A DNA stretch of 64,000 bases from Bacteroidota bacterium. GTDB taxonomy: Bacteria; Bacteroidota; Bacteroidia; Chitinophagales; Chitinophagaceae. The stretch is taken from assembly GCA_023428755.1 (NCBI GenBank), contig JAEYWX010000014.1:1-64000 (forward strand), written 5' to 3'. A program made the position numbers and the translations under genes. Every line of letters starts with the position of its first letter. The first letter of the stretch is position 1. Below are positions 23,175 to 33,253 of this stretch, in pieces. A model generated the notes under the pieces. The model worked only from the letters and a program-made list of their open reading frames with translations, had not been told where the DNA came from and searched no databases.

Positions 23175-25940
23175 CTACTCCTTACAATCACGGCAAGGCC
23201 CATTACCTGTAAAATGAGCAAATATGCCCGATTCAGAGAATCGATTGTCAAGATTTGCTGACTTTCCGAAAATGACATAACTGCCACTATAAGAGATCGA
23301 CGGACGCCCCACATAACTGCCGGATACATTACTTACCGCAGACTTCTTGCCGGTAACTGTGTTATGCAGAATAATATTAGAACCTGGAGCTCCAAGGTTG
23401 GTTGCTTTCGTTGGGAAGGCCACCCACGTACCATCAAAACTAATGCTCACCCTTTCACCCTGTTCAATTGGGCTATCGCCGTTTGAAGGAGTTCCATCGT
23501 TGGTAAAACTGGCAACAGTTACTTTTCCTGTTTCAACTGCAACCACAAATACATCCTGGAATGTGTTACTATCGTTGGGCACCATGTTGGAAGCTGTTGT
23601 GGCAAAAGCAACAAACTTTCCATTGCCGGAAATAACAGAAGCAACTTGTCTCGATGCAGCTTCAGTTCCTCCATTTCTTTCTTTACCATCATGGGTGAGA
23701 CTGATTCTTTTTAATCCAGTCTGACCTTTCTGCCACAAGAAAATATCCCATAAATTATTATTGTCATTTGCTACTAAGGTTCCCGATGCGGAGCAAAAAC
23801 TAATACGGCCACCATCAAATGAAATACTTCCCTTATAACCGTTACCTCCTGTTTTCATCACGGGATCAATGCTGATCATTTCTGTTTTTCCATTCACAAC
23901 ATCACGCAGAAAAATATTGGATACTGAACGGCCTTTGGGAAAGGACGATAAATTTGTTGCCGATGAAGTGAACACAACAAAATTTCCATTGCCCGATACG
24001 GCGGCATCAAAACAATCAGCATCGGCTGCAGTGCCATTCGATGATTTGCTGATGAGTTCAATCCTGTTTGTACTTCTTTTCCAAAGAAAAATATCTTTTG
24101 CATTATTGTTATCCCCTTCAACAAGATTTGTAGCCCTTGATTCAAAAACCACTGTTTCTCCATTGGCAGAAATGGATGGCTCTGCACAATCGCCATTGCC
24201 TTGCTCACCATTTGCAGTTATGGAAATCATTTTTGTTACACCCGTGTTTCGATCACGCCAAAACAATTGCCTGAATTTTCCGTTTGATCCTTCAAACTCT
24301 TTTGTGTTTGATATAAAAACAACGTACCTGCCTTCTTCTCCATTGTAACCACCTACTGCAGGTGCAAAGGATTCATAAAAACTGCTCATCTTTTTATCGC
24401 CCGTACTTCTTGTCAACAATTCATAGGTATAATCAATTCCTATTTTTATTTCACTTGTTCCTTGCGGCGCTTTGCCGCTGCCTTTGTAAATAACACCCTT
24501 CATGTTACCTGCTATCTTCTTCAAGTGTACATTGTATTCTTCTTTTTCTTTAAGCGGTTTGGGGAACTTAATTGGAGTTGCGTTGTACAAATTGCCATTG
24601 GCTTTTGCCGGCGTGATGGTGAGATCATTTGCTCCAGTATTCCCAATTGTAACAGGAACGCCAACCGGTGCACTTAACGTACCTGTAAGAAATACAGCAT
24701 TGCTGGCTAAAGGGCCTTGGGGTGTTAATGGTTTTGTTGATTTTGTAGTGGATGTATTATTTACAGATGAGGAATTATTGGTACTGTTAGGATTGCTCGC
24801 AGATTTACTTTCCAACAATGATGAAGGTGCGGTTTTACCAATAAACGATTTGTAAAGATCGAAATCTAAAAGCTTTTCGATTTCTGTTGCAAAGGTGGCT
24901 GATCGTGGATCGTTTGGTTCAGAATTAAGAATCACATTGATCATTTGCGGCACAGCCGTCGAACTCAATTTTTTGAAATACGCAGGGTTGGGTTTAATCA
25001 GCAATTCTGCAAACGGTTCAAGTTTGTCGGTAAAACTGTAATCGAAATTGTTTTGTGTGCTTTTGATCACTATCGCCCATTTGGCCAACTCTTCAGCAGG
25101 TGCTGAAAGTTGTTCATCTATTTTTGTCAAAGCAGTTTCGTAGCCCTGCATTAATTTTTTAAAATATGACTGTTCACGTTCAATAGCCGGATTATGTGTG
25201 CCCGACATATAGTTTGCAAGCTTTGCAGGTTCCGACTTCCATTCCTGCTCTTTCGCTTTTTTCATTTGTTCCCACCCGTTCAGTTTTTCTTTCAAACGGG
25301 GAGCTTCTGCGGCCATTTCCTTTTGCAGAAAACGTTTTCGTTTCAACAAAAATTCACGACGGGTTACGTAGCTCCAGGGCAATTGTGCATTGTAAGTTAT
25401 CAACCACATTTTTGTGTGAAAAATCTCTGTATTGCTCTTTTTAAAGATCGTTTCATTAAACTGCCAGATGCCTGAGCGTATTTCAACCGGAAAACCTTCA
25501 CGCAGCACATGATACCCAAGAGGATTATCCGAAACAGTGGTATCATATATTTCAACAAAGGGAACGTAGTTGAAAAGAATTTTTAAAGTTGAGTTGATAT
25601 CAAACTTGTTTAAAGTGAGTCCATCGCCTTCGCAGAAGTAACGTTCTCCAAATAACGTGTACCAGCAATACGACAGTTTCTGGCTGTACTGAACCGGTTG
25701 AAATGATCCTGAATAAGCTGCATCTAAACCTTTGGGTTTGTATGCAGATTGCAACGGATTATGCACTGCAGTATAAAAACGCCTTTGAATAGCCTGGTCG
25801 GCAGTGCTGCTCTTCACCGTCTCTGGCAGTTTTTTCCATACACCTGATTTTGCCATAATGCGGTTCATACACGCATCATTGTCCTGTGCGTTCGTATATG
25901 TTGTTGTCAATAAAAAAAGAATAATGAAATAGTTTCGCAT
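23175..25940 (-). CDS. Secreted PD40/WD40-like beta-propeller protein
   Basis: 921 aa with a signal peptide (MRNYFIILFLLTTTYTNA). Residues ~20-400 form an unrecognised helical region with a charged coiled-coil-like part (RKRFLQKEMAAEAPRLKEKL). A Ser/Asn/Thr-rich linker (~405-430) follows. The C-terminal ~400 residues hold five to six TolB/PD40-type blades, each with the pattern S-x-(S/D)-G-x-x-V-(V/A)-F-x-S-x-A-T-N-L-V-x-x-D-x-N, e.g. ISANGETVVFESRATNLV. Such propellers usually bind proteins or glycans. It is the last of five consecutive exported-protein genes. Confidence 0.8.
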   Translation of the reverse strand: MRNYFIILFLLTTTYTNAQDNDACMNRIMAKSGVWKKLPETVKSSTADQAIQRRFYTAVHNPLQSAYKPKGLDAAYSGSFQPVQYSQKLSYCWYTLFGERYFCEGDGLTLNKFDINSTLKILFNYVPFVEIYDTTVSDNPLGYHVLREGFPVEIRSGIWQFNETIFKKSNTEIFHTKMWLITYNAQLPWSYVTRREFLLKRKRFLQKEMAAEAPRLKEKLNGWEQMKKAKEQEWKSEPAKLANYMSGTHNPAIEREQSYFKKLMQGYETALTKIDEQLSAPAEELAKWAIVIKSTQNNFDYSFTDKLEPFAELLIKPNPAYFKKLSSTAVPQMINVILNSEPNDPRSATFATEIEKLLDFDLYKSFIGKTAPSSLLESKSASNPNSTNNSSSVNNTSTTKSTKPLTPQGPLASNAVFLTGTLSAPVGVPVTIGNTGANDLTITPAKANGNLYNATPIKFPKPLKEKEEYNVHLKKIAGNMKGVIYKGSGKAPQGTSEIKIGIDYTYELLTRSTGDKKMSSFYESFAPAVGGYNGEEGRYVVFISNTKEFEGSNGKFRQLFWRDRNTGVTKMISITANGEQGNGDCAEPSISANGETVVFESRATNLVEGDNNNAKDIFLWKRSTNRIELISKSSNGTAADADCFDAAVSGNGNFVVFTSSATNLSSFPKGRSVSNIFLRDVVNGKTEMISIDPVMKTGGNGYKGSISFDGGRISFCSASGTLVANDNNNLWDIFLWQKGQTGLKRISLTHDGKERNGGTEAASRQVASVISGNGKFVAFATTASNMVPNDSNTFQDVFVVAVETGKVTVASFTNDGTPSNGDSPIEQGERVSISFDGTWVAFPTKATNLGAPGSNIILHNTVTGKKSAVSNVSGSYVGRPSISYSGSYVIFGKSANLDNRFSESGIFAHFTGNGPCRDCKE

Positions 25941-25964
25941 AAACTCACTTGTTGTAAATAGAAC

Positions 25965-27335
25965 TTAATTACTGATTTTACCATAAGCTGTGTAGCTGCC
26001 ATAGCTAACATCCTGCAGCCAAAGAATACGGGCGCCTTTTATACAGGAGAAATAAGCGTTATAGGTTACAGGTCTTCGTTCAATATCAGAACACCATATT
26101 TGCCAGTTGTTTAAAACTTTCCATGTACCGCTTGCTTTGGCCACATCGGTTCTGCTACCAGTACTGATGCTGTTAGTTGCCATTCCCAAATCCCACTGGT
26201 ACGTTTTGTTTGCTTTGAAATTGTAAGTAACACCGGATGCAACACTTGATGATCCTGCATACATGCCGGTATTAACATTGTAATAAGCGGTTGCTCCATA
26301 AAATTGTGTAGACCATGTTCCCACAAGATCATTTTCACCCACCGCAAATTTATTCAGTCCAAAAAGTGGCAGCATCTTGTCCCAACCATCGAAATACAGT
26401 TCCGGCTTGTCTACTCCAAAATTGTCAACGAATGTTTTTTTATCCGGCGCAATTACTTCTACCCATCCACTTTTGCCTTTGCTAAAAAGCGCTACCCAAA
26501 CATCTTTGCCTGTTGCATTGTCGGTTAATAATCCGGCAGCAAAAAGTCCGGGCTGCCAACTAAGCAAATGGTCGGGTGATTCATAATTCCGAAGGTTGCT
26601 GTAACGTGGCGCTACCAGCAAATTCCAGAATACGGATACGTGTTCTTTGTATTGCGGATAATATTTTTTGTCTTCTTCTCTTGGGTAATGCAACAGCACT
26701 TTAATGTTTCCTTTTGTTGCTTCCACCCAGTCTTCTTTTACAACACTTGTCCACCCATCATCGAAGTTGGTGGTCTTGAACGTAAAGCCATCGTTTGCTG
26801 GAGTAGTTTTAATTTCTTCAACCAGTTTATTCTGCACCGTATTAGTACCAGGTAACGAAACATTTAACGATGCAATAAATTCATCCAATACTGCACTATA
26901 GGATGTTGTATTACTCAACAAAAGAAAACTGGCGCAGTTGATGCCGTCACTGAACGTATTCAATAGCACAGTTGCTGTATCGTTGTTAAACAGAAATTTT
27001 CCCAATCCTGTGTAAAGTTTCCACCCATGAAACGTTTGCGTATCAATTGCCAATGGTTCACCTTGCACACCGTACCGTTTCATTACAAGTTCTTTCCATT
27101 CATTTTCAAAATCGGCATCAATGGTTCCTTTGCTGGCAGTACTTTTTACAAAATCAATTTGTGCCCATGTACGTTTACTGTTATCTATTGTTGAAAAAAT
27201 GAGGCTGTTTTCTTTTGCTGCTTTATTCCATTTGTTAGGTGGTGTAAACGTAAAGATGTCGAAGGTTTGCTGTTGTGCTGTTGCACTGCATTGCGTAAAC
27301 AGCAATAAAAGAAGAATAAGACAGATTGGTTTCAT
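25965..27335 (-). CDS. Exported protein of unknown function
   Basis: 456 aa with a clear signal peptide (MKPICLILLLLLFTQCSATA, then QQQTFD). The sequence is rich in Trp, Tyr and Phe and looks beta-rich. Segments such as FDIFTFTPPNKWNKAAKENS and WGYFDG-like repeats suggest two related halves, one near residues 20-160 and another at 180-330. The C-terminal part (~345-456) with YNFKANKTYQWDLGM and GTWKVLNNWQIWCSD resembles a lipocalin-like beta-sheet module. The family is not recognised. It lies between the propeller gene (24-nt gap) and the TPR gene (9-nt gap), so it is very probably co-transcribed. Confidence 0.7.
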   Translation of the reverse strand: MKPICLILLLLLFTQCSATAQQQTFDIFTFTPPNKWNKAAKENSLIFSTIDNSKRTWAQIDFVKSTASKGTIDADFENEWKELVMKRYGVQGEPLAIDTQTFHGWKLYTGLGKFLFNNDTATVLLNTFSDGINCASFLLLSNTTSYSAVLDEFIASLNVSLPGTNTVQNKLVEEIKTTPANDGFTFKTTNFDDGWTSVVKEDWVEATKGNIKVLLHYPREEDKKYYPQYKEHVSVFWNLLVAPRYSNLRNYESPDHLLSWQPGLFAAGLLTDNATGKDVWVALFSKGKSGWVEVIAPDKKTFVDNFGVDKPELYFDGWDKMLPLFGLNKFAVGENDLVGTWSTQFYGATAYYNVNTGMYAGSSSVASGVTYNFKANKTYQWDLGMATNSISTGSRTDVAKASGTWKVLNNWQIWCSDIERRPVTYNAYFSCIKGARILWLQDVSYGSYTAYGKISN

Positions 27336-27344
27336 TGCTATGTG

Positions 27345-29468
27345 TTAAAGTTTGATTCCTTTTAAAATACCGCTACCTGTTGCAGTAAATCCGCTGTTGA
27401 TGGAGATGGTTGCATTCACACCGCCAAGTGATATCGAAGGTTCGCCCGGGCCCACGCTCACTTCTCCGATATCTGTTTCAACTTTTGTATCAAGCACATT
27501 TGTTCCCACGCCTGCATTGGCTTCTATTTTAATACCTGCATCTTTTAATCCTGTGCGATCGAATTCCAAAAAGCCGGTAGCTCCTACAGATGTTTGCAGT
27601 TGCAACGGACCTTCGCCAAAATTTTTACCAATGCCGGTAGTAACTTCTATTGTGCAGCGTTGAAACTCATCCATAAAATTTCTGTTCTCTTCACGGTCGG
27701 CCGATTTTGTTTCCCATCCAATTTTTACAAAATCAATTTCTAATTCGGCAACGGTGCGGCCGCAGATCGTTTCAATAGATCCGAATATAAAATCGGATTT
27801 GCTGCGATAAAGACAGTTCACATCATCGTATTCAGCTAAAGCAAACCTGCCACCTTGCTTTTTTTCCTGTTTAGTGCATATTGGCTTTTTAAAATAGGTA
27901 TCATCATACGACATAATCACAAACGAGAGCCATTCCATTTTTGCTTCGTTAACTGATAGTGCAAATTTTTCGGGAAACTCGCTGTAGAGTTTATAATTTA
28001 CCAGCTCAGTAATACGCTTCTTCGCCCTGTTGCGATAGCGGATGCAAAATGATTCTAATATGGTATGGGCACTCTTCAAAAATTCTGTTGCCGCCGCATT
28101 CACCGCCTCACAGTAAGCTTCATTAATACCTGTCCCTTCACTACCGGGTTTCATCGTTTCGTTGATTTCCTCAATTCGTTTCGCATATATTTCTTCATAA
28201 ATGCGAATAGTATCTTTCAAGGCTACTACAGCTAACCCAAAGGGATCTTTTGCTTCAAGCTCCAGCAGTTCGTCAACATAAGGACGGAGTTTGATAACAG
28301 CTTTGGGAACAACATAACTGAACATGGCAGAACTCGTTGCGCCTGTAAACGGAGCATTTCTGTCATGCTGCATTCGCTTTTGGAATGCCTGGTTATAATC
28401 GTTGAGGAGAATTTCATGTTGAGCCCTCAACGCTGCCATACGTGCATTCAGCTCTTTGCGCATGCCTTGCCAGAAAGTTTCGGCATCTTCACATCCTTCA
28501 ACAGATTTTGGAAATGATGGAAATTCAAACTTAGAAAGACCTAATTGATCAGGTGCATTGCGTGGCCACCATACAATATCGTCGCTTTTCAATTCATACC
28601 CCAGGTTATTGAGGGCACGTTCTTTCTCGGGCGTATGCATGCGGCTGATCGATTGTTTCAATGCATTAATTGCTTCTGTTTTATTGCCTTTGCTTTCTGC
28701 AATGGCGGCTTTAATTTGATTTGCCTGCGGATGCCAGGCACATAAGCGAATGGTACTATCAATGTATTTCGATGCAAGAGTAGTTTCACCTAAACCAAAC
28801 CACGCATGAGCGATGTTATTTAAGATGGTGCTGTTTTTCGGGTGTTGTTTGTTTAAATAGTTGAGTAGTGGTAATGCCAATTGTTCACCACCACTCATAC
28901 TCAACATTGCTGCAAAATTATTGAGGTGATGATCGTTTGAAGGATCATCTGCACAGGCACGGCTTAACAAAAGCAATGCCGGGGCTGTTTTTCCAAAAGC
29001 CCAGCAACCCACAGCAGCGTTAGCAACGGCCATTGTTGAACCATATTTCGATTTTATGGAATTGTAGAGCTCATCCGCTTTTACAATCATAGATGATGGA
29101 AACCGGCTTTGCAATTTTTGATGCACCGATTGCAAATACACCGGCAACGCCGTTTTCGTCAATGGAAGTTTTGAAATAGCTGCAATTCTTACAGCATCAC
29201 GTTTGGGCACAAGTACATCCGGTTGTACAGAAGAATTCGCCATTGCAAAATCAGCTGTCTTTTTCATTTGCTTTACGTTCGGCAGTTTAATGCCCATGCT
29301 ATCCATAAAGCGTTTTTCTTCGGGACTCATGTTGTTAAAAGCCTCTTCCATTTCCTTCATCATTTCGTTCATTTCTTTTTGCGAAGGAGGAGTATCTTTT
29401 TTAACGGGCTTCTTTTGTGCTGTTGTCTGCAGGCTAATGAGCAGAACAAAACTTAAAATGAATTTCAT
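27345..29468 (-). CDS. Exported TPR-like protein with Gly-rich beta C-terminus
   Basis: 707 aa from ATG 29468 (MKFILSFVLLISLQTTAQKK); the longer reading lacks a signal peptide at its start. Residues ~22-60 are strongly acidic/Met-rich helix (KEMNEMMKEMEEAFNNMSPE). Residues ~110-320 contain TPR-like helical pairs (HPKNSTILNNIAHAWFGLGE). A helical middle region with Cys pairs follows. The last ~90 residues are Gly/Val/Thr-rich beta (VGATGFLEFDRTGLKDAGIK), like a membrane-inserting or adhesive stalk. Function unknown. It lies in the five-gene exported cluster. Confidence 0.75.
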   Translation of the reverse strand: MKFILSFVLLISLQTTAQKKPVKKDTPPSQKEMNEMMKEMEEAFNNMSPEEKRFMDSMGIKLPNVKQMKKTADFAMANSSVQPDVLVPKRDAVRIAAISKLPLTKTALPVYLQSVHQKLQSRFPSSMIVKADELYNSIKSKYGSTMAVANAAVGCWAFGKTAPALLLLSRACADDPSNDHHLNNFAAMLSMSGGEQLALPLLNYLNKQHPKNSTILNNIAHAWFGLGETTLASKYIDSTIRLCAWHPQANQIKAAIAESKGNKTEAINALKQSISRMHTPEKERALNNLGYELKSDDIVWWPRNAPDQLGLSKFEFPSFPKSVEGCEDAETFWQGMRKELNARMAALRAQHEILLNDYNQAFQKRMQHDRNAPFTGATSSAMFSYVVPKAVIKLRPYVDELLELEAKDPFGLAVVALKDTIRIYEEIYAKRIEEINETMKPGSEGTGINEAYCEAVNAAATEFLKSAHTILESFCIRYRNRAKKRITELVNYKLYSEFPEKFALSVNEAKMEWLSFVIMSYDDTYFKKPICTKQEKKQGGRFALAEYDDVNCLYRSKSDFIFGSIETICGRTVAELEIDFVKIGWETKSADREENRNFMDEFQRCTIEVTTGIGKNFGEGPLQLQTSVGATGFLEFDRTGLKDAGIKIEANAGVGTNVLDTKVETDIGEVSVGPGEPSISLGGVNATISINSGFTATGSGILKGIKL

Positions 29469-29557
29469 GCAGATTGATTGAGAGCTGGAATTAATTTTTA
29501 TGTTGGAATGTGGCTGTTGTGTAAAACAGGATTTTTTATCCAGACAGCATTCCATTT

Positions 29558-30601
29558 TTAATAATTGAATTGAACATTCAAAGGGCTTCCCCAATTTTGC
29601 TGCAACTGTTGAATTCCCGCCGCAGTTACTTTGCTAAAATTGAGATAAACAGTTTTTAATCGTGGGAGTCGATTTTTTATCTGTAACAAATAGCTGAGTC
29701 CCTGATCAGTAATATTGGATCGCACCAGGTATAGTGTTTCCAAGGATTCGCAACCTTGTAGTGATAGAAGTGCCTGATCGGTTATCCCTGTCCAACCCAG
29801 TGTTTGAAGTACTTTTAAATTTCTGAGGTTAGCAAAATGGGCAAAGCCCGCATCGGTAATCCGTCCCAAATCCTGAAAGCCAACATATTCAAGTGAAGTA
29901 TTTTGCAGCAATGCCGCTAAGCCAATATCAGTTACAGGATGATTAGGATAGATGGCTTCGATGCCGTTGTAGGAAGGAACATTAGTTCCACTATGGTAAT
30001 AAATTGCTCTTAATTGATTAACGGTACCTAATACCTGAAACGCTGTATCGTTTACAAATGTTAAAGGAAGATCTAGCTGTACCAGATTTTGAAGTGATCG
30101 CAAATGAACCAGACTGTCATTTTTCCAAAGTGGCCATCCTTGCTGATGCATCCAACCTTTGAAAGTGAGGCTTTTTTTTCCGGCAAACTTTTCAACAGTT
30201 GTATCAGATCTAGTGTGCGGCACCAATTGAAATGGCGAACTGTAAATAGAAAAATCATGCGGGTTAATGTTACGCCACCATTGGTATGCCTGTAAAACTT
30301 CACGACTTGGCACAAATGCAGGAACAGTGTTTTGTGTTGGGGTAGTAGTAGTTGTTGTTGTCGTTGTATTGGCGGTCACAGGTGCCGCTTGCACCATGGT
30401 TGTTGGAGTATTAAGAAGAAAACTGCTCATTGTGGGTTGAGCCTGTGTATTAACTGACTGCGTATTGGTGGTGGTAGTTTGTGCCAGTTTCCTGATTTGC
30501 AATTTTGCCGTATCCTTTTTTTGTACTTGTTGAATGACTCTGATTTGAGCATTCCCATTTTGCAGAAGAAACGCAAATGCTAAAAATAAGATTGATTTCA
30601 T
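29558..30601 (-). CDS. Exported leucine-rich-repeat protein
   Basis: 347 aa with a signal peptide (MKSILFLAFAFLLQNGNA, then QIRV). Residues ~20-105 are a Thr/Gln/Pro-rich linker with a run of Thr (TANTTTTTTTTTPTQ). The C-terminal ~200 residues carry 25-26-residue LRRs of the ribonuclease-inhibitor/AMN1 type, e.g. VTDIGLAALLQNTSLEYVGF and SLETLYLVRSNITDQGLSYL. LRRs normally mediate protein binding. It lies between the TPR gene (89-nt gap) and the Hcp-like gene (37-nt gap). The poly-Thr stretch is encoded by a GTTGTT-type microsatellite near 30348-30372. Confidence 0.85.
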   Translation of the reverse strand: MKSILFLAFAFLLQNGNAQIRVIQQVQKKDTAKLQIRKLAQTTTTNTQSVNTQAQPTMSSFLLNTPTTMVQAAPVTANTTTTTTTTTPTQNTVPAFVPSREVLQAYQWWRNINPHDFSIYSSPFQLVPHTRSDTTVEKFAGKKSLTFKGWMHQQGWPLWKNDSLVHLRSLQNLVQLDLPLTFVNDTAFQVLGTVNQLRAIYYHSGTNVPSYNGIEAIYPNHPVTDIGLAALLQNTSLEYVGFQDLGRITDAGFAHFANLRNLKVLQTLGWTGITDQALLSLQGCESLETLYLVRSNITDQGLSYLLQIKNRLPRLKTVYLNFSKVTAAGIQQLQQNWGSPLNVQFNY

Positions 30602-30638
30602 ATGTTTTATTTTATGTTGTTTTTGAATACGTTTTCGG

Positions 30639-31154
30639 TTAAAAAGAATTCCAGGTTTGTCCTGCCTTAAAATCGTAACCTGTTTTACCCGTTACGGATC
30701 TGATGCCGGTCTTGAGATTATTTTGATAGTACGTAGTACCAATTCGGGATGCTTGCAAGGTTACACTTGTGCTACCGTTTGCATCCTGAACCGAGATTAC
30801 ACGAATTGCTTCAAGGCGAACAGTTGACAACACATTCCATGTTGGTTCAGCAGGCACTGTAATCGTAAACACAGCATAAGGAATTGTTTGCTTACTGCCT
30901 TGCAGTGTTGCTAAAGTTGCAGATGCTCCTCCCGAGGGCATTGTAAACTGCACCTGTGCATTACCGGCAGTAACTCCCGAAAAACCGGCAGCAATAATTT
31001 GCCGTTCGTAGAAACGTTGAACGCTGGTACCACGAATTGGCTGGCCATTCGCATCAACTATCTGCAGAAAAGTTTGCTGTTTTGTTTGAAAGCTGAATGA
31101 ATTACTGCCGACAATTAATACAGCCAGCACTAAAATTTGAAATAAACGTTTCAT
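30639..31154 (-). CDS. Exported small protein with Hcp-like (T6SS tube) features
   Basis: 171 aa with a signal peptide (MKRLFQILVLAVLIVGSNSF). The mature part is beta-rich. LQIVDANGQPIRGTSV, IPYAVFTITVPAE and the C-terminal VRLEAIRVISVQDANGSTSV followed by GTTYYQNN...TGYDFKAGQTW resemble the strand order of Hcp/DUF796 proteins (the 'LxxVxVxSV ... VxLxxxxI...Y...GYD' ending). A signal peptide is unusual for true Hcp, and no other T6SS or contractile-injection genes are seen. The match is by eye only and could be a generic beta-barrel. It is the first gene of the five-gene exported cluster. Confidence 0.5.
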   Translation of the reverse strand: MKRLFQILVLAVLIVGSNSFSFQTKQQTFLQIVDANGQPIRGTSVQRFYERQIIAAGFSGVTAGNAQVQFTMPSGGASATLATLQGSKQTIPYAVFTITVPAEPTWNVLSTVRLEAIRVISVQDANGSTSVTLQASRIGTTYYQNNLKTGIRSVTGKTGYDFKAGQTWNSF

Positions 31155-31316
31155 GTAAGAATGATTTACTGATGTAAACGTAGTAAGGCAAATGAGATGA
31201 GCACTTCATGGAAAAACGGGATTTTTAGCTCCATAAACCATGGAAACCGGGGAGGAAAATTCTGGAGATAGTCTTTTTTATTTGTGATCAGGTAATTTTA
31301 GTTTACTTTAAGTTGA

Positions 31317-33245
31317 ATGAAAAAACTACTCTTCTTTACTGCATTTTGGGTAACTACCACTCATGCACAGGTGTTTATGAATAAAGACAGCCTGTTGAAA
31401 CTATTGCCTGCTGCAAAAGAAAATAAAGAGGCCGTTAATTTATATATCAACCTCGGGCAACAATATGAGAACAGTACGCCTGAGCTGGCAAAATTCTATT
31501 ATAAAAAAGCAGGCGACCTTAGCAAAAAGATCAAGTATCCGGAAGGTGAAGCACGATCCATTTTTAATTATACCTATGTATTAAACCTGCAGAGCCGTTA
31601 CGATTCCAGTTTGCAATTAAATCTTCAATCCGTTGCAATTGCAAAAAAACTCAACGATCCTGTTTTGCTTGGCAAGGCGTTGTTTAATACCGGCACATCG
31701 TACCGTGTACTTTCTCAATACGAAAAAGCGGCAACTTACTACGAAGAAGGAAAAAAAGTTTTTGCAGGAAATAATGATAGCTTAATGGAAGCAAAGGCGT
31801 ATGATATTTTACAAGTCCTGTATTACGATCTCCGTAACTATGATCGTGCCATTGCATACGGCGAAGCTGCGGTGAAATATCTTCGAACAACAGGTGACTC
31901 TATATGGCTCGGCAATGCACTTAATAATCTAGCCATGAGTTATTCTAAGCGCAAAGAGTATACAAAAGCCGAAAGTAACTGGAAAGAAGTATATGTTATT
32001 GCAAAAAACATTGGTCATGTGGAAATGCAGGCTGCACAAATGCTCAACCTTGGCGATCTTAGTTATAACAGGGGCGAATACCATCAGCTAAAATATTATT
32101 ATGATAAGGCGCTTGAATTGTCGAAAGATATGGATAGCAAAGAAACCATTGCCGTCAGCAATCGGGGTTTAGCTATTTATTATTTTTTTCAGAAAGATTT
32201 TCAGCAGGCAAAAAAAATGGCATTAGCAGCTCTGGCAATTGCAAGCGAGGAAAAATTATTACAGGAAAAAACAAAGATACTTGACTTGCTTGCCCGGATA
32301 CATTTCGGTTTACACGATCTGCCGACGGGACAGCAGTATGCATTACAATCAGAAATGCTTCTCGACAGCATTAACAATACCGATATTCAAAAAAATATCA
32401 TTGATATTGAAAAAAAATATGAATCGGAAAAAAAGGATAACCAGATCAAACTTCAACTGTTTGAACTCAAACAAAAAAACACCATTAACTATGTTTTAGT
32501 GGGAAGTGCACTTACGCTGTTGTTGATCTTTTTACTATCCTATCGTAACTACAAGCAAAAACAAAACATCCAGCAGCAACGTATCAGCGAACTTGAAACG
32601 GAAAAACAGCTATCCGCTACTGAAGCTGTATTAAAAGGGGAAGAGCAGGAACGCACCCGTTTGGCAAAAGATCTTCACGATGGTTTAGGTGGTATGCTAT
32701 CGGGTATAAAATATACACTGAACAATATGAAAGGGAACCTGATTATGACAGAAGAAAACGCCCTGGCGTTTGGTCGAAGCATTGATATGCTCGACAGCAG
32801 TATCCGTGAAATGCGCAGGGTTGCACATAACATGATGCCCGAAGCGCTTGTAAAATTTGGGCTTGATACAGCTTTACGTGACTTTTGTAACGATATTACG
32901 AAAAGCGGTGCTTTGCAGGTTCAATACCAATCGTTCCGTTTAGAAGGAATCGAATTTGAGCAAACAAAAAGCGTAACCATTTATCGCATTGTACAGGAGC
33001 TATTGAATAATACGATGAAACATGCATCAGCAAAAAATGCACTAGTGCAGTTAAGTTACAATGATACTGTTTTAACCATAACAGTAGAAGACGATGGAAA
33101 AGGATTTGATGTGGCGGTATTACAGCAATCAAAAGGTATTGGATGGAGTAATATTCAAAACCGTGTTGAATTTTTGAAAGGCAAATGGGATGTAGATTCA
33201 CAGCCCGGCAAAGGAACATCGGTTAATATTGAAATGACGGCATAA
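31317..33245 (+). CDS. TPR sensor histidine kinase (HisKA_3/NarX-type)
   Basis: 642 aa. It has a signal/anchor N-terminus (MKKLLFFTAFWVTTTHAQ) and periplasmic TPR repeats over residues ~25-370. A transmembrane helix (about 388-410, VLVGSALTLLLIFLLSY) and a short coiled coil follow. The HisKA_3 dimerisation motif is EEQERTRLAKDLHDGLGG, with phospho-acceptor His about residue 454. The HATPase_c domain shows VQELLNNTMKHA (N box), VEDDGKGFD (G1) and PGKGTSVNIEM (G2). It senses an envelope signal and phosphorylates the regulator encoded 8 nt downstream. It is divergent from the five-gene exported cluster, a likely target. Confidence 0.93.
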   Translation: MKKLLFFTAFWVTTTHAQVFMNKDSLLKLLPAAKENKEAVNLYINLGQQYENSTPELAKFYYKKAGDLSKKIKYPEGEARSIFNYTYVLNLQSRYDSSLQLNLQSVAIAKKLNDPVLLGKALFNTGTSYRVLSQYEKAATYYEEGKKVFAGNNDSLMEAKAYDILQVLYYDLRNYDRAIAYGEAAVKYLRTTGDSIWLGNALNNLAMSYSKRKEYTKAESNWKEVYVIAKNIGHVEMQAAQMLNLGDLSYNRGEYHQLKYYYDKALELSKDMDSKETIAVSNRGLAIYYFFQKDFQQAKKMALAALAIASEEKLLQEKTKILDLLARIHFGLHDLPTGQQYALQSEMLLDSINNTDIQKNIIDIEKKYESEKKDNQIKLQLFELKQKNTINYVLVGSALTLLLIFLLSYRNYKQKQNIQQQRISELETEKQLSATEAVLKGEEQERTRLAKDLHDGLGGMLSGIKYTLNNMKGNLIMTEENALAFGRSIDMLDSSIREMRRVAHNMMPEALVKFGLDTALRDFCNDITKSGALQVQYQSFRLEGIEFEQTKSVTIYRIVQELLNNTMKHASAKNALVQLSYNDTVLTITVEDDGKGFDVAVLQQSKGIGWSNIQNRVEFLKGKWDVDSQPGKGTSVNIEMTA

Positions 33246-33253
33246 AATAAATT

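Noticed and set aside
30639..31154. Evidence of a complete type VI or contractile injection system
   Set aside because: Only one Hcp-like candidate is seen; sheath, baseplate, spike and ATPase genes are absent.
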